The notes below the pieces were generated by a model. It was not told the DNA's origin. It did not search any database and was given only the letters and a program-made list of their open reading frames with translations. From the NCBI GenBank assembly GCA_026004675.1, contig BPJP01000003.1, positions 558,001 to 622,000 on the forward strand: a stretch of DNA of 64,000 nucleotides, read 5' to 3'. Positions 38,024-48,124 of this stretch are shown here, piece by piece (positions within the stretch are counted from its first letter, which is position 1; every line of letters begins with the position of its first letter). The position numbers were made by a program, and so were the translations under genes. The DNA is from Gemmatales bacterium (lineage in GTDB: Bacteria; Planctomycetota; Planctomycetia; Gemmatales; Gemmataceae).

Positions 38024-39214
38024 ATGCACAGACGAAGTTTCGGCCTCTCGTTATTGCTTCTTTTGCTGTTCACCTCTGTTTCCTGGACCGCTGACGTTCG
38101 CGTGGCGCTCCTCAAAGGTGCCGGTTTCAACGGCGAACTTGTGGACATCAACGACACGGACATTGTTGTTCGTTCGAAAGGGGCCAACGTCAAAACGCCG
38201 TTGGCCAACGTCCTGAGTCTCGACATAGGCAAGAGCAGATCCCCCGCCGGACCGTTCAACGATATCGAACTCACCGATGGTTCTCTGTTGCATTGCGCGT
38301 CGTTCGCTTTGAAACCAAACCAATTGAGTGTGAAACTCTTGACCGGTCAAAACGTCCAATTGCCTTTGGCGAAAGTCGTCTACATCCTTCGTGACGCCCA
38401 CAAACCAGCCAACCGGCAGGAATGGCAGGCACTACTGAAAAAGCAGGGGACCCGTGATCTGCTCGGCGTCAAGAAGGAAGAACGCATCAGCGCGTTGGAA
38501 GGAACGTTCGGTGCCGTGAGTCAGGACGGCTCGAGCATCGAATTTCTTCTGGGCGACATCAAGCGACCGATTCCCGTCGAGCGAATTCACGCCTTCGGTT
38601 TTCTCCGCCAGCGAGAGGCGGTCAGCGACCGCACGTTGTGCAAGGCCTACGACGCGACTGGCAACTTGTTGATCGTGGAAAAGATCGCCAAGACTGGCGG
38701 CAACTACACGCTAACGACCGTCTCGGGGATGACGATCGAGTATCCCGTCGAGCAACTCGCGAAGTTGGATTTCAGCAAAGGCAAACTGACGTTCCTTTCG
38801 GACCTCGAGCCGGAAAAAGTGATTGAAAAGTCGGCATTGGGCGGCATCAACCACTACCGGCGCGACAAGAACCTGGATGGGGGGCCAATTCGGCTTCGGG
38901 GCAAGGTTTATTCCAAGGGGCTCGCGTTACATGCTTACACCGAAATCGTCTATAACATTGGCGGCGAGTACAAGGAATTCAAAACGATCCTTGGAGTCGA
39001 CGACAACGTAGGCGGCGACAGCCAGGTGAAGGTCATTATTGAAGGAGACGGTCGGCAGCTCTTTGCCACCGAGTTGAAGCGCAAAGACAAGAAAGTCATC
39101 CCCGTCGCGGTCAACGTGACCAACGTGAACAAATTGCGAATCGTTGTGGAATCGTTGAATCTGTTCGATCTGGGCGACCACGTTGATTTAGCTGATGCCA
39201 AGGTCACGAAATGA
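38024..39214 (+). CDS. Exported NPCBM-domain protein
   Basis: A 396-residue protein, ATG 38024, with a signal (RSFGLSLLLLLLFTSVSWTADV). The N-terminal two thirds are beta-rich with repeated LLTGQNVQLPLAKVVYI-like segments. The C-terminal 130 residues fit the NPCBM/NEW2 carbohydrate-binding module: GKVYSKGLALHAYTEIVYNIGGEYKEFKTILGVDDNVGGDSQVKVIIEGDG. It probably binds a glycan or envelope polymer. It sits between the repeat/TPR genes and the protease trio, starting 46 bases after the hairpin. Confidence 0.8.
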   Translation: MHRRSFGLSLLLLLLFTSVSWTADVRVALLKGAGFNGELVDINDTDIVVRSKGANVKTPLANVLSLDIGKSRSPAGPFNDIELTDGSLLHCASFALKPNQLSVKLLTGQNVQLPLAKVVYILRDAHKPANRQEWQALLKKQGTRDLLGVKKEERISALEGTFGAVSQDGSSIEFLLGDIKRPIPVERIHAFGFLRQREAVSDRTLCKAYDATGNLLIVEKIAKTGGNYTLTTVSGMTIEYPVEQLAKLDFSKGKLTFLSDLEPEKVIEKSALGGINHYRRDKNLDGGPIRLRGKVYSKGLALHAYTEIVYNIGGEYKEFKTILGVDDNVGGDSQVKVIIEGDGRQLFATELKRKDKKVIPVAVNVTNVNKLRIVVESLNLFDLGDHVDLADAKVTK

Positions 39215-39286
39215 CTCGTCGCCGCTGTTACCTCGATCGAGTAGCGAATGTCACTTGAGAACAAGAACGACAAGAGGAAGACCACG

Positions 39287-41711
39287 ATGCGTCCGTGCGA
39301 AAATCATCGAAGCGGTGCCTGGAAGTGGCTGGTATGGTTGCTGGCAATCGTGTTGCCGATAGCGGCGCTGTTGACGGCGCCCGCAGCGAGCAACGAGGTC
39401 GATCCTCGCGTGCTGGCGGCCGAGGCGGAACGGATCGCCGTTATCAACAAGGTCAAGCCTTCAGTGGTGGCGATCTTTGCTCGCGGCGGCCAAGGGGGCG
39501 GTTCCGGAGTCATCATCGACAAAGAAGGCTATGCCCTCACCAACTTTCACGTCGTTAATTCCTCGGGACCGGTCATGAAGTGTGGTCTGGCAGACGGCGT
39601 GCTTTATGATGCCGTGCTCGTCGGCCTCGACCGTGTCGGGGATGTGGCCTTGATCAAGCTGCTGCCCAAGGAAAAAGGCAAGCCCTTTCCTTTTTCTCCC
39701 ATGGGCGATAGCGATCAGTGCAAAGCCGGAGACTGGTCTTTGGCCATGGGCAACCCGTTTCTGCTCGCCACCGATTTCAACCCAACGGTTACCTATGGGC
39801 TTATCAGCGGTGTGCACCGATATCAATACCCCTCCGGCCTGATCCTGGAATACACGGATTGCATCCAGATCGATACCTCCATCAACCCAGGCAACAGTGG
39901 TGGACCACTCTACAACATGAAAGGGGAGCTGATCGGCATCAACGGCCGAGGATCGTTCGAAAAGCGGGGGCCGCGTCAACTCCGGTGTCGGTTATGCCAT
40001 CTCCATCAACCAGATCAAGAATTTCCTCGGGCATCTTCGCGCGGGCATCGATACGGACCACGCCACGCTGGGAGCGATTGTGGAAAGCGAATCGGAAGGC
40101 GAAGGCATCGGGGCTTTGAAGGTGCGTGCGGTGCTGGAGGATTCGGATGCCGGTCGGCGAGGTTTGCAGTTTGGCGACGAACTCGTGTCGTTCGCCGGTC
40201 GTCCGATGACCAGCGTCAATCAATTCAAAAACGTTCTCGGCATTTATCCGAAAGGATGGCGGTTGCCATTGGTGTTTCGCCGAGAGAATAAAAAACATGA
40301 AATTCTGGTGCGTTTGATGAAACTGCGCCGCGATACGCAAGAGAACCGACCCAATCGTCCAGGGCGACGACCGCCGACCCCGCCAACTTCCTCGCCAGCC
40401 GCGAAATTGTATGAACCTCGGCCGGGTTTTGCGAACTACTACTTCAATAAACTGGAGCAGGAGCGACTGCTGACAGCATTTCGCAAGCATGGCGATTTCG
40501 CTGGTTTGATCGGCACCTGGACCATGCGCGGTCAGGCTGACGCTCGAGCCAGGAAATCCGATTTGAAGATCGTGGTCGGCGAAGAAGCAGAAACCGAGAA
40601 GGACGGCAAACCAATCGTTCGCGCGTGGACCTACCATTTGAAGCCGAACACTCTGCCCCGCCTGCCCGAAAAGGAAAAGGGCGAGGAAGAGTCGAAGCTG
40701 AGGCAGGTTGTCCGGGCAGGAATGGCCGTCATGCTCAAACACGCCGAATCGCTGCCGCAGGAAATCTGGGCGAAAAGCACGCCGGCGGAGACGAAAGCCC
40801 ATGCCGCCGCCCTTCGTGACAAGGCTAAAGAAGTTCGCAAAGAAGTCGTTGCCGCCCTGGGGGATATCCGGCTGGCTTCAAGCGACCGCGAAAAAGAATC
40901 GCGATTGTGGCAGGCCAACTACGACTATGTGCATGCCCGACTGGCTGCGTTCTGTGCGTATGTCATCGAGTATGAATACCGGCTGGCGCAGCTCGCGGGT
41001 GACAACCCGCCGCCGCGTGATCCGAAAAAGCACCGCGGTTGGCGTCTGACCGCCGTCACCAAAACATCGAGCGGCCCCGAAGCGGCCAAACTTCTCGACG
41101 AAGCTCGGGAAGTCTGGCGGCAGATGCAGAAACTCTATAACGGCACGGTCTGGGCGGATCGCGCTGCTGCCGGCAACGAGATCCAGGTAGGGTTGGATTG
41201 GCAACCCGCGACGGGCACCAAGACCATCGTGAAATTGATGATGGGCTCGGAATACTCGCTCGATCCGTTGAAATTGGGGCAGGATGTGCAAGTGCTGATG
41301 GATCCGCCCGGCAGCGGCGGATTGATGACCGCTCTGTACCAGTATCGCCGGTTCTTGACGCAGGGGAGCGACGGCTTCGAAGGCGGTTTCTTCCACGGTG
41401 GCATCGAGCCGGTCTACCCGCCTCCGCTCGATGGCTCGAAACCCAAATCGCTCGCTGATCTCCGCGTCGATGCCGAAGTGATCCAGACGGAACACGCCGC
41501 GGTCACGGTCAAGTGGTATTTCTCTTTGAAAGATAAGAAACTGATCGCATTCGAGACCTATGTCGATCCGAATGGCGACCCGTGCGAGGTCTATTTGTCG
41601 GATTACAAAGACGTTGGCGGCGGCCGACAGTTGCCGCATCGCTTCGATATCGTCCATGGCAACAACGCTTACGGCACGCTATCACTGAGCGAGATCAAGT
41701 TCGAAAACTAA
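39287..41711 (+). CDS. Trypsin-like PDZ serine protease, with a +1 frameshift
   Basis: HtrA-like protease starting at ATG 39287 (AGAGGAAG upstream) with a membrane or signal segment (WLVWLLAIVLPIAALLTAPAA). The catalytic triad is intact: His88 (TNFHVV), Asp119 (GDVALIKL) and Ser204 (NPGNSGGPL). The frame breaks at about 39966-39971 within AGCGGGGGCC. Removing one G gives KRGRVNSGVGYAISINQIKNFL, the expected end of the protease domain, and 807 residues in total. A PDZ domain (GALKVRAVLEDSDAGRRGLQFGDELVSFAGRP) and a 430-residue C-terminal region of unknown function follow. It is the first and only apparently active member of three consecutive trypsin-like genes. Confidence 0.85.
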
Positions 41712-41760
41712 CCTCTTCGCTACCGATGAGAGACACCCGACAGCTTCAAGGATTCCAGCG

Positions 41761-42852
41761 ATGAAACGATATATTCACACAGTTGTTGTGCTGGTTGCGG
41801 CAACCAGCCTGGCGGCGACGACATCGACCGCGAGAGCGCAGCAAAGAACCTCGCTCGCCAAAGTTTCCGAGGAAGTCAACAAGAGGATGGTCAAGTTATT
41901 CGGCGCCGGGGGATTTCGCGGCCTGGTCGCCTATGGCACGGGTATCGTTGTTTCCCCCGAAGGACACATCCTCACCGTGGCCAACCACTTGCTCGATACT
42001 CAGGATTTGCGTGTGCACTTGTATGACGGCCGTCGTTATCGCGCGAAGGTCCTCGTCATGGAACCTGCCCTGTCGGCTGCCTTGCTAAAGATCACGGCGG
42101 ACGATCTGGACCTTCCTTATTTCGATGTCGAAAAGGCGGCACAAGCTCCCCTGGCCAAACCAGGCGATTGGGTGTTGGCCTTCAGCAATCAGTTCGAGAT
42201 CGCAACACGGGACGAACCGATGACCGTTCAGCACGGCGTCATAGCGGCCTATTCGAAGCTGTATGGCCGCCGGGGCGTCTTCCAACCGCCGTATCAGGGA
42301 GACGTGTATATCGTTGATGCCATTACCAACAATCCCGGAGCGGCCGGCGGCGCCTTGACAACGCGCGATGGTCGGCTTCTCGGCATCATCGGCAAAGAAC
42401 TCCGCAATACCCTGACCGACACTTGGATCAATTATGCCGTGCCGATCCAAGTCGTCGGCAAACCCTATGCGAACAACAAAGAAAGTTTCATTTCCCTGGC
42501 GAAAAAAGGCGAATGGCGCCAAATCGAAACCGTCAAGCGAACTGGAGAAGGCGGTTTTCACGGAGTCGTCCTCGTCCCCGACGTGCTGGAACGTACGCCG
42601 CCGTATGTGGAGGACGTGCTCCCCGAATCACCGGCCGCCAAGGCGGGCTTACAACCGGACGACCTGATCGTTTATATCAATGGCGATCAGATTGTCAGCG
42701 TCAAAGCATTCAATGAATACATGAACTCGGTGCCTCCCGGGACAGAGGTTGTCCTGGAAGTGAGGCGTTCGGCTAAAGCGGGCGGCAGCGATAAACTGGT
42801 CAGCATCAAATTGAAGGTGGAAAAACCCAAGCCGGCCTCTGTGAAAAAATAA
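41761..42852 (+). CDS. Trypsin-like pseudoprotease with PDZ domain
   Basis: A 363-residue exported protein with a signal peptide ending near ARAQQ. The trypsin-like fold is clear (GIVVSPEGHILTVANHLL, TWINYAVPIQVV), but only His76 of the triad remains. The Asp position is Ser105 (ALSAALLKI) and the nucleophile is Ala195 (NNPGAAGGAL where NPGNSGGPL is expected). A PDZ domain follows (PYVEDVLPESPAAKAGLQPDDLIVYINGDQIVS). It is therefore likely a binding or regulatory partner rather than a protease. It lies 49 bases after the active protease gene and 64 before another degenerate paralogue. Confidence 0.85.
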   Translation: MKRYIHTVVVLVAATSLAATTSTARAQQRTSLAKVSEEVNKRMVKLFGAGGFRGLVAYGTGIVVSPEGHILTVANHLLDTQDLRVHLYDGRRYRAKVLVMEPALSAALLKITADDLDLPYFDVEKAAQAPLAKPGDWVLAFSNQFEIATRDEPMTVQHGVIAAYSKLYGRRGVFQPPYQGDVYIVDAITNNPGAAGGALTTRDGRLLGIIGKELRNTLTDTWINYAVPIQVVGKPYANNKESFISLAKKGEWRQIETVKRTGEGGFHGVVLVPDVLERTPPYVEDVLPESPAAKAGLQPDDLIVYINGDQIVSVKAFNEYMNSVPPGTEVVLEVRRSAKAGGSDKLVSIKLKVEKPKPASVKK

Positions 42853-42916
42853 TCTGTACGCCTTTTGCCGTTTGCCGGACGTTCGAGCGAAAGCATCAAA
42901 TTGGAGGAAAGACCGC

Positions 42917-44947
42917 ATGAGTCGGCATCGCTTGTTAGCCGCTAGTGCTTTCTGGTTTGTGTTGTGTTTTCAAGGTTTGTTGCGCGGCCAAGACGCAGAC
43001 CTCATCGCGTTGCAGGAAGCGGCTATGAAGGCGGCGGCCGCCAAAGTCGCGCCCTCCATCGTCCAAATCCAGACCTCCGGCGGGTTGGACATCATCAAAA
43101 CGTCGGGTCGGAAAGGAGGCGTCATTCGCAAAGGCGTTGGCCCGACAACCGGCGTCATCGTCGATCCTGACGGTTACATCATCTCTAGTGCGTTCAACTT
43201 CGTAAACAAGCCGACGGAAATATTCGTAGCAGTTCCCGGCAAAAAAGACCGCTATGTCGCGAAAGTGGTAGCCAACGACCACACGCGCATGCTGACTCTG
43301 TTGAAAATCGAAGAAAAAGGACTGCCCGTTCCCGAAGCAGCGCCCAAAAAGGAGATACAAGTCGGGCAATGGTCCCTGGCTCTTGGCCGCACCTGGTCCA
43401 GCGTCGACGATCCCCCTTCGATCAGCGTGGGTATCATCAGCGCGGTCGAACGCATCTGGGGCAAAGCCATCCAGACCGATGCCAAGGTCTCCCCGGTCAA
43501 TTACGGCGGACCGCTCGTGGACATCAAGGGACGAGTCCAAGGGATTCTGGTACCCGCTTCTCCACGCGGCGAAGGGGAAACCGCCGGCATCGAATGGTAT
43601 GATTCCGGCATTGGTTTCGCTATCCCGCTGGAAGACATCAACCGCGTCCTGCCACTGCTCAAAAGTGGGAAAAACCTCAAGCGCGGCTTCTTGGGTATTA
43701 CTCCAAAAAGCAGAGACATTTACAGCACTCCGGCAATCATCGGCACGGTGCAGCCCGAGTCGACGGCTGCTCGGGCCGGCCTGAAGCCTGGAGACGAAAT
43801 CATCGAGATCGACGGAAAAAAAATCACTCGCCAAGCACAATTGATGCACGCTTTGGGGAACAAGTATGAAAAGGACACGATCTCCCTGAAAGTCAAACGG
43901 GGCGACAAGGTCCTTACGTTCAACAACTTGACGCTTGGCGGCCAGGCTGCCAGCTTTCAGCATGCTTTTCTCGGCATCCTCCCGATGCGCGACGACAGTA
44001 CCCCCGGGGTCGAAATCCGCTACGTTTTTGCCAAAAGTCCGGCGGCAATTGCCGGCCTCAAAGCGGGCGATCGCATTCTTTCGATCGCTCAGGGAAAGAA
44101 CAAGCCTCAACCAATTCGGAATCGGGAATTTCTCATCAATATCTTGAACCGGGTAATGCCTGGTGTGGAATTGACCTTCAATGTGGAAAGAAAAGGGGGC
44201 AAGAAGGAAGATGTGGTCGTTAAACTAGGCAAAATGATCGGCGTCATTCCCGACAAACTGCCCCAACCGGCTTCCAAAAAGAATGCCACGCCGAACAAGA
44301 AGGCGGGCAAGGTCGAAACTGGAATTCTCGAACGTCGAAACGGATCGGGGGACCATACCTATTGGGTCTACGTTCCTGAAAAATACGACGCGAAAATCGC
44401 TCATGCGGTCCTTGTCTGGCTCCATCCAGCGGGTCAAGGAACAAAAAAAGAACTGACTGCGATGCTTGAACTCTGGGCGCCGTATTGCGATGACCATCAT
44501 ATGATCATGATCGCACCGCAAGCAGCGAACGAGACAGGTTGGTTGCGGAGCGAGTCAGCGGTTGTCGAGGAGGCGATTCGCGATGTCGCCAGTCAATATA
44601 CAGTGGATCGGCAGCGAGTTGTCGCCCACGGCATGGGAGTGGGCGGGCAACTGGCCTTTTACCTCGGCTTTGAGAACCGCGATGTGATTCGCGGAGTGGC
44701 CACCACCGGCGCCATGATTGCCGAGGGAGCAGCCAAGCCGAACGTCGCCAACCAGCGTCTGGCGTTCTTTATCGTAGCGGGCGACAAAGACCCACGCCTG
44801 CCGGCGATTCGCAACACGCGCAATAGCCTGGCGGACCACAATTATCCCCTTTTCTACAAAGAAATCAAAGAAATGGGGCACCAGTATCTCGATCGTGAAA
44901 CGCTCGAGCAAATGGTTCGCTGGATCGATGCGCTCGACCGCATCTAG
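42917..44947 (+). CDS. Trypsin-like pseudoprotease with two PDZ domains and a degenerate alpha/beta-hydrolase
   Basis: A 676-residue exported protein; ATG 42917 follows TTGGAGGAAAG. The N-terminal trypsin-like domain has lost all three triad residues: the His position is Phe93/Asn94 (ISSAFNFV), the Asp position is Met125 (TRMLTLLKI) and the Ser is Tyr196 (SPVNYGGPL). Two PDZ domains follow (STAARAGLKPGDEIIEIDGKK and SPAAIAGLKAGDRILSIAQGK). The C-terminal 220 residues are an esterase-like alpha/beta-hydrolase (YWVYVPEKYDAKIAHAVLVWLHP), but the nucleophile elbow reads HGMGVGG, with Gly where Ser is expected. Probably a scaffold. Its stop shares a CTAG with the convergent minus-strand gene. Confidence 0.85.
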   Translation: MSRHRLLAASAFWFVLCFQGLLRGQDADLIALQEAAMKAAAAKVAPSIVQIQTSGGLDIIKTSGRKGGVIRKGVGPTTGVIVDPDGYIISSAFNFVNKPTEIFVAVPGKKDRYVAKVVANDHTRMLTLLKIEEKGLPVPEAAPKKEIQVGQWSLALGRTWSSVDDPPSISVGIISAVERIWGKAIQTDAKVSPVNYGGPLVDIKGRVQGILVPASPRGEGETAGIEWYDSGIGFAIPLEDINRVLPLLKSGKNLKRGFLGITPKSRDIYSTPAIIGTVQPESTAARAGLKPGDEIIEIDGKKITRQAQLMHALGNKYEKDTISLKVKRGDKVLTFNNLTLGGQAASFQHAFLGILPMRDDSTPGVEIRYVFAKSPAAIAGLKAGDRILSIAQGKNKPQPIRNREFLINILNRVMPGVELTFNVERKGGKKEDVVVKLGKMIGVIPDKLPQPASKKNATPNKKAGKVETGILERRNGSGDHTYWVYVPEKYDAKIAHAVLVWLHPAGQGTKKELTAMLELWAPYCDDHHMIMIAPQAANETGWLRSESAVVEEAIRDVASQYTVDRQRVVAHGMGVGGQLAFYLGFENRDVIRGVATTGAMIAEGAAKPNVANQRLAFFIVAGDKDPRLPAIRNTRNSLADHNYPLFYKEIKEMGHQYLDRETLEQMVRWIDALDRI

Positions 44948-46320
44948 GTCGCATCGTCCGAGAGAGGGGGAAGGTGTTCGCCGTATTTCTCTTTCAAGGC
45001 TTCCCGTTCCAATTGCAAAGCGGCACGCAGGCGGGCTAGCCGCAAGCGCTCCTGATTAAGCTCAGACCTTTCCCGCGCGGTATCAGCCTCGGCAATTTCG
45101 ATCATCTCGCGCAACTCGGCTTCGCGCAAATGCAATTGGGCGTCGCGAAGCCGAAGTTCGCGCTCGCGTTGCTCCAGTTGTGCCCGGTTTTCGCGAATCT
45201 GCTGCGTGGCTCGATCGAGTTCTTCGGACAATTGTTCCTGGCGTTGCTGTTCTTGTGCCAGTGCGAGTTGCATCTCCTCGAAGCGGAGTTCCATTTCCTG
45301 TTCGCGGCGGCGCAAGGCCTGAGCTTCTTCGGCAAGCTGGCGCTGTTCTTGTTTGAGTTGCAATCGCAAGGCGTTGAACTCGGCCTCTTCCTGAGACCAA
45401 TGGGCGGGTTTTTCAGCGTACTCCCGGAGTTGGGCCAGGGCGGCGTCGCGCTCGGCCTTCACCTGTTCGAGCTGCCGACGGTGTGCCTCCTGGAGTTCGT
45501 CCCACGCCTGGTCATGGCGTTGCTGCCAGCTGTCCAGTTGGATTTTCAGTTCGGCTACCTGTGCCTTCAGTTGACGCACTTCGATGTCAGTGAATTCATC
45601 GCTGGCCGTCACTTCCGGGCGTTCTTCGAGTTCTTTGGTCAACGAGCGAATCTGGGCAAGTGCCGCGTCGCGTTCCGCCTTGACCTCTTCGAGTTGCTGC
45701 AACTGGGCGGGCATCTGTTGCAGATAAAACGCCGCTTCATCCCGTTCGCGGTGGTATTTCTCCACAAGCTTGTCTTTTTCTTCGAGTTGACGGCGCAGTC
45801 GTTGGATCTCGTCTTCGAGTTGTTGGATTCTCTCGCCGGCCCCGGCATCGCTGGTGGTCGGCTCCGCGGTCGCCTGGAGTCGGGCCAGCGCCTGGTCTCG
45901 CTCGCTGCGCAGTTCTTCGAACGCGCTGCGCAGTTGTTGGAGTTGGGCCCAGGCAGCATCGCGTTCGGCGCTCAACAATTCCAGGTTGAGTTCTTGTTCA
46001 CGGACTTGTTGTCGCAACGTTTCGATTTCGCCCCCTGCCGTTTCCCCGGATGAGGAGTCCTGAGCTTGGGCCAGGCGTTGTTCCCGTTCGTGTAGTTCTT
46101 GCAATCTGGCGATGAGGGTCTGCGACTGCTTTTCCAACTCCGCTCGGCGTTGTTCGAGTTCCTCATTGGCGGCTTTGGTCTCGGCAGCCAAGGCTTCCCG
46201 CGCCTGGCGAATTTGCTCGTATTGTTCGCGCACATATTCCTCGAAGCGCTCAAGATCAGCAGCGGTCGGTTCGGAGCGCTCGCCTGCGGAGTCCGATGAC
46301 GTAGAAAACTCGGAAGACAT
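44944..46320 (-). CDS. Long coiled-coil protein
   Basis: A 458-residue, almost entirely helical protein rich in Glu, Gln, Arg and Leu in heptad order (QQVREQELNLELLSAERDAAWAQLQQL; KAERDAALAQLREYAEK; LEQRERELRLRDAQLHLREAELRE). Repeats of the type KAERDAALAQ recur several times. No signal, membrane segment or globular domain is visible. It may be a cytoskeletal or scaffold protein. The start at ATG 46320 is preferred, though a GTG at 46368 is in frame. It lies downstream of the kinase gene on the same strand. Confidence 0.75.
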   Translation of the reverse strand: MSSEFSTSSDSAGERSEPTAADLERFEEYVREQYEQIRQAREALAAETKAANEELEQRRAELEKQSQTLIARLQELHEREQRLAQAQDSSSGETAGGEIETLRQQVREQELNLELLSAERDAAWAQLQQLRSAFEELRSERDQALARLQATAEPTTSDAGAGERIQQLEDEIQRLRRQLEEKDKLVEKYHRERDEAAFYLQQMPAQLQQLEEVKAERDAALAQIRSLTKELEERPEVTASDEFTDIEVRQLKAQVAELKIQLDSWQQRHDQAWDELQEAHRRQLEQVKAERDAALAQLREYAEKPAHWSQEEAEFNALRLQLKQEQRQLAEEAQALRRREQEMELRFEEMQLALAQEQQRQEQLSEELDRATQQIRENRAQLEQRERELRLRDAQLHLREAELREMIEIAEADTARERSELNQERLRLARLRAALQLEREALKEKYGEHLPPLSDDAT

Positions 46321-46414
46321 CTGTTTTTCAAATCGAACGAGGCATCCGAAAGCCTCCGTCCCCTTCACACCTTTTCATGTCGGCTGTCACGCCGTTCTTC
46401 GACCGCTCTCTTGA

Positions 46415-47845
46415 TTAGCCGAGCTGGTCGCTCTCGGCATGGAATCGAATCGTTTGGCAATACCACTTTAACAATTCGGCAAGCTCACCGGGAGTCTGAT
46501 ATCGATCTTCCGGGCGCTTGGCCATCATCCGCTCGACGACGGCAGCGATTTTGTCCGGGATCGATGGTCGGAGCTGTTGGACGGCGACCGGCTTGTCCAG
46601 ATGGTGTTTGAGCATCTTTTCCATCGGTTCGTCGCCGGGGAAGGGTACGGTTCCCGTTAATAGCGTATAGAAAGTGCATCCCAGACTATAGATGTCGGCA
46701 CGGATGTCGACTTTATGTGCGTTCATCCATTGTTCCGGAGCCATGTAATCGACCGAGCCGACGACGCGTCCTTCCCGTGTCAACTCGCTGGCCGCTGTGG
46801 TGTTTTGCGTCGGCTGATGCAATAACGCCAGACCGAGATCGAGAATCTTGACCACAGCTTCCTTCTCCGGCGCCTTGGGCCGTCCCACTGCGAACGAAGA
46901 AGAACGGTCGCTTTTTTTGGTTTTCCAGGTCACCAGCAGGTTGGACGGCTTGATGTCGCGGTGAACGAGTCCCCGTTCGTGGGCATGTTGCAGGCCCAGC
47001 GCAGCTTGACGAATATAGTCGCAGGCTTCGTCGATGTTCAAAGGTCCGGATTCCGCGACAATGCGGCCCAAATCCTTGCCTTCAACATACTCCATGGCGA
47101 AGTAGTGCGTGTCTCCTGATTGGCCGGCGTCGTAAGCGATCACCACATTGGGATGGGACAGCTGGGCCGCTGCCTGAATCTCTTGATAGAATCGGCGGAC
47201 GGCGTCCGGGTTCGCCAGGTGCTTCTTGTCGATGATCTTCAACGCGACAAAGCGATTCATGCGGATGTGGCGAGCCTTGTAGACGATGCCCATGCCTCCC
47301 TGTCCCAATTCGTGCAGAACCTCGTATTCCCCGATGACCGGTTTGTCCTTTAACGTCGGGAGGTCGAAAGGAGTCAGGGCTTCGTTTGCCGGGGGATTGG
47401 GGTTCACAGCAACAGCGTTCGTGGCAGGCGGCTTGACTGCCGACTGCGCGTTCAGATGAGCGCTGCGCATGGCGAGCTGGGTTTGGATCCGCGCTAACAC
47501 AACGGGGAAATTAAGAGGCTTGGTCACATAGTCGTTCGCTCCCAGCTGCAAAGCTGCCACCATGTCGCCGCTCTGGTCCCGCGCCGTTACCATGATAACC
47601 GGCAACTCGACGAGAGAATGCGATTCTCGTATCGTGGTCAGCACCTCCAACCCGTCGATGCCGGGCATCATCACGTCGAGCAGAACAAGATCGACAGGCT
47701 GGGTGCGGATCAATTCGAGAGCTTCAGTGCCGTCTTTGGCGACAAGGACATGATAACCGAGACGCTGAAGCCGCCGGGACAGAACGTCCCGGTTCATTTC
47801 GTCATCGTCGACTACGAGAAGGTGGTTCAAGAGGGTGGTGCCCAT
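46415..47845 (-). CDS. Response-regulator receiver fused to a Ser/Thr protein kinase
   Basis: A 476-residue soluble protein. Residues 1-125 are a CheY-like receiver: acidic pocket VVDDDE, phosphorylation Asp in LVLLDVMMPG, Thr in VMVTARD and Lys in VTKPL. A Pro/Ala linker leads to a Hanks-type kinase (about 170-465) with GQGGMGIVYKAR (P-loop), VALKIIDKK, HRDIKPSN (catalytic loop), DLGLAL (metal-binding, Leu for Phe) and SVDYMAPEQW. There is no membrane helix or sensor domain, so input should be phosphotransfer from a histidine kinase to the receiver, output Ser/Thr phosphorylation. The partner kinase is not in the window. Confidence 0.92.
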   Translation of the reverse strand: MGTTLLNHLLVVDDDEMNRDVLSRRLQRLGYHVLVAKDGTEALELIRTQPVDLVLLDVMMPGIDGLEVLTTIRESHSLVELPVIMVTARDQSGDMVAALQLGANDYVTKPLNFPVVLARIQTQLAMRSAHLNAQSAVKPPATNAVAVNPNPPANEALTPFDLPTLKDKPVIGEYEVLHELGQGGMGIVYKARHIRMNRFVALKIIDKKHLANPDAVRRFYQEIQAAAQLSHPNVVIAYDAGQSGDTHYFAMEYVEGKDLGRIVAESGPLNIDEACDYIRQAALGLQHAHERGLVHRDIKPSNLLVTWKTKKSDRSSSFAVGRPKAPEKEAVVKILDLGLALLHQPTQNTTAASELTREGRVVGSVDYMAPEQWMNAHKVDIRADIYSLGCTFYTLLTGTVPFPGDEPMEKMLKHHLDKPVAVQQLRPSIPDKIAAVVERMMAKRPEDRYQTPGELAELLKWYCQTIRFHAESDQLG

Positions 47846-48124
47846 CGCCGATCCTAGTGTCGCAGGTCGGTCGTTAGCCGATTTTGAGTTTTCGGTTCAT
47901 TGGCTGCAAGCCGAAAACAAGGTGCTTCTCCAACTTGTTTTACAAATCCCGGGGGGCAACGGCTTATCTGGCCGACTGGCGAATGACTGGGAAACCCATC
48001 GGCTCGTCAAGCGAAAGTTGGCCCAATTGCCTCTTGACGTGGTCGCCGAACGGATTGACAATAACGGTTGAAGATGGTTTCCCTCCAACCGACATCCCTT
48101 TTCCTTAACAGGAGGTTCCAACCC

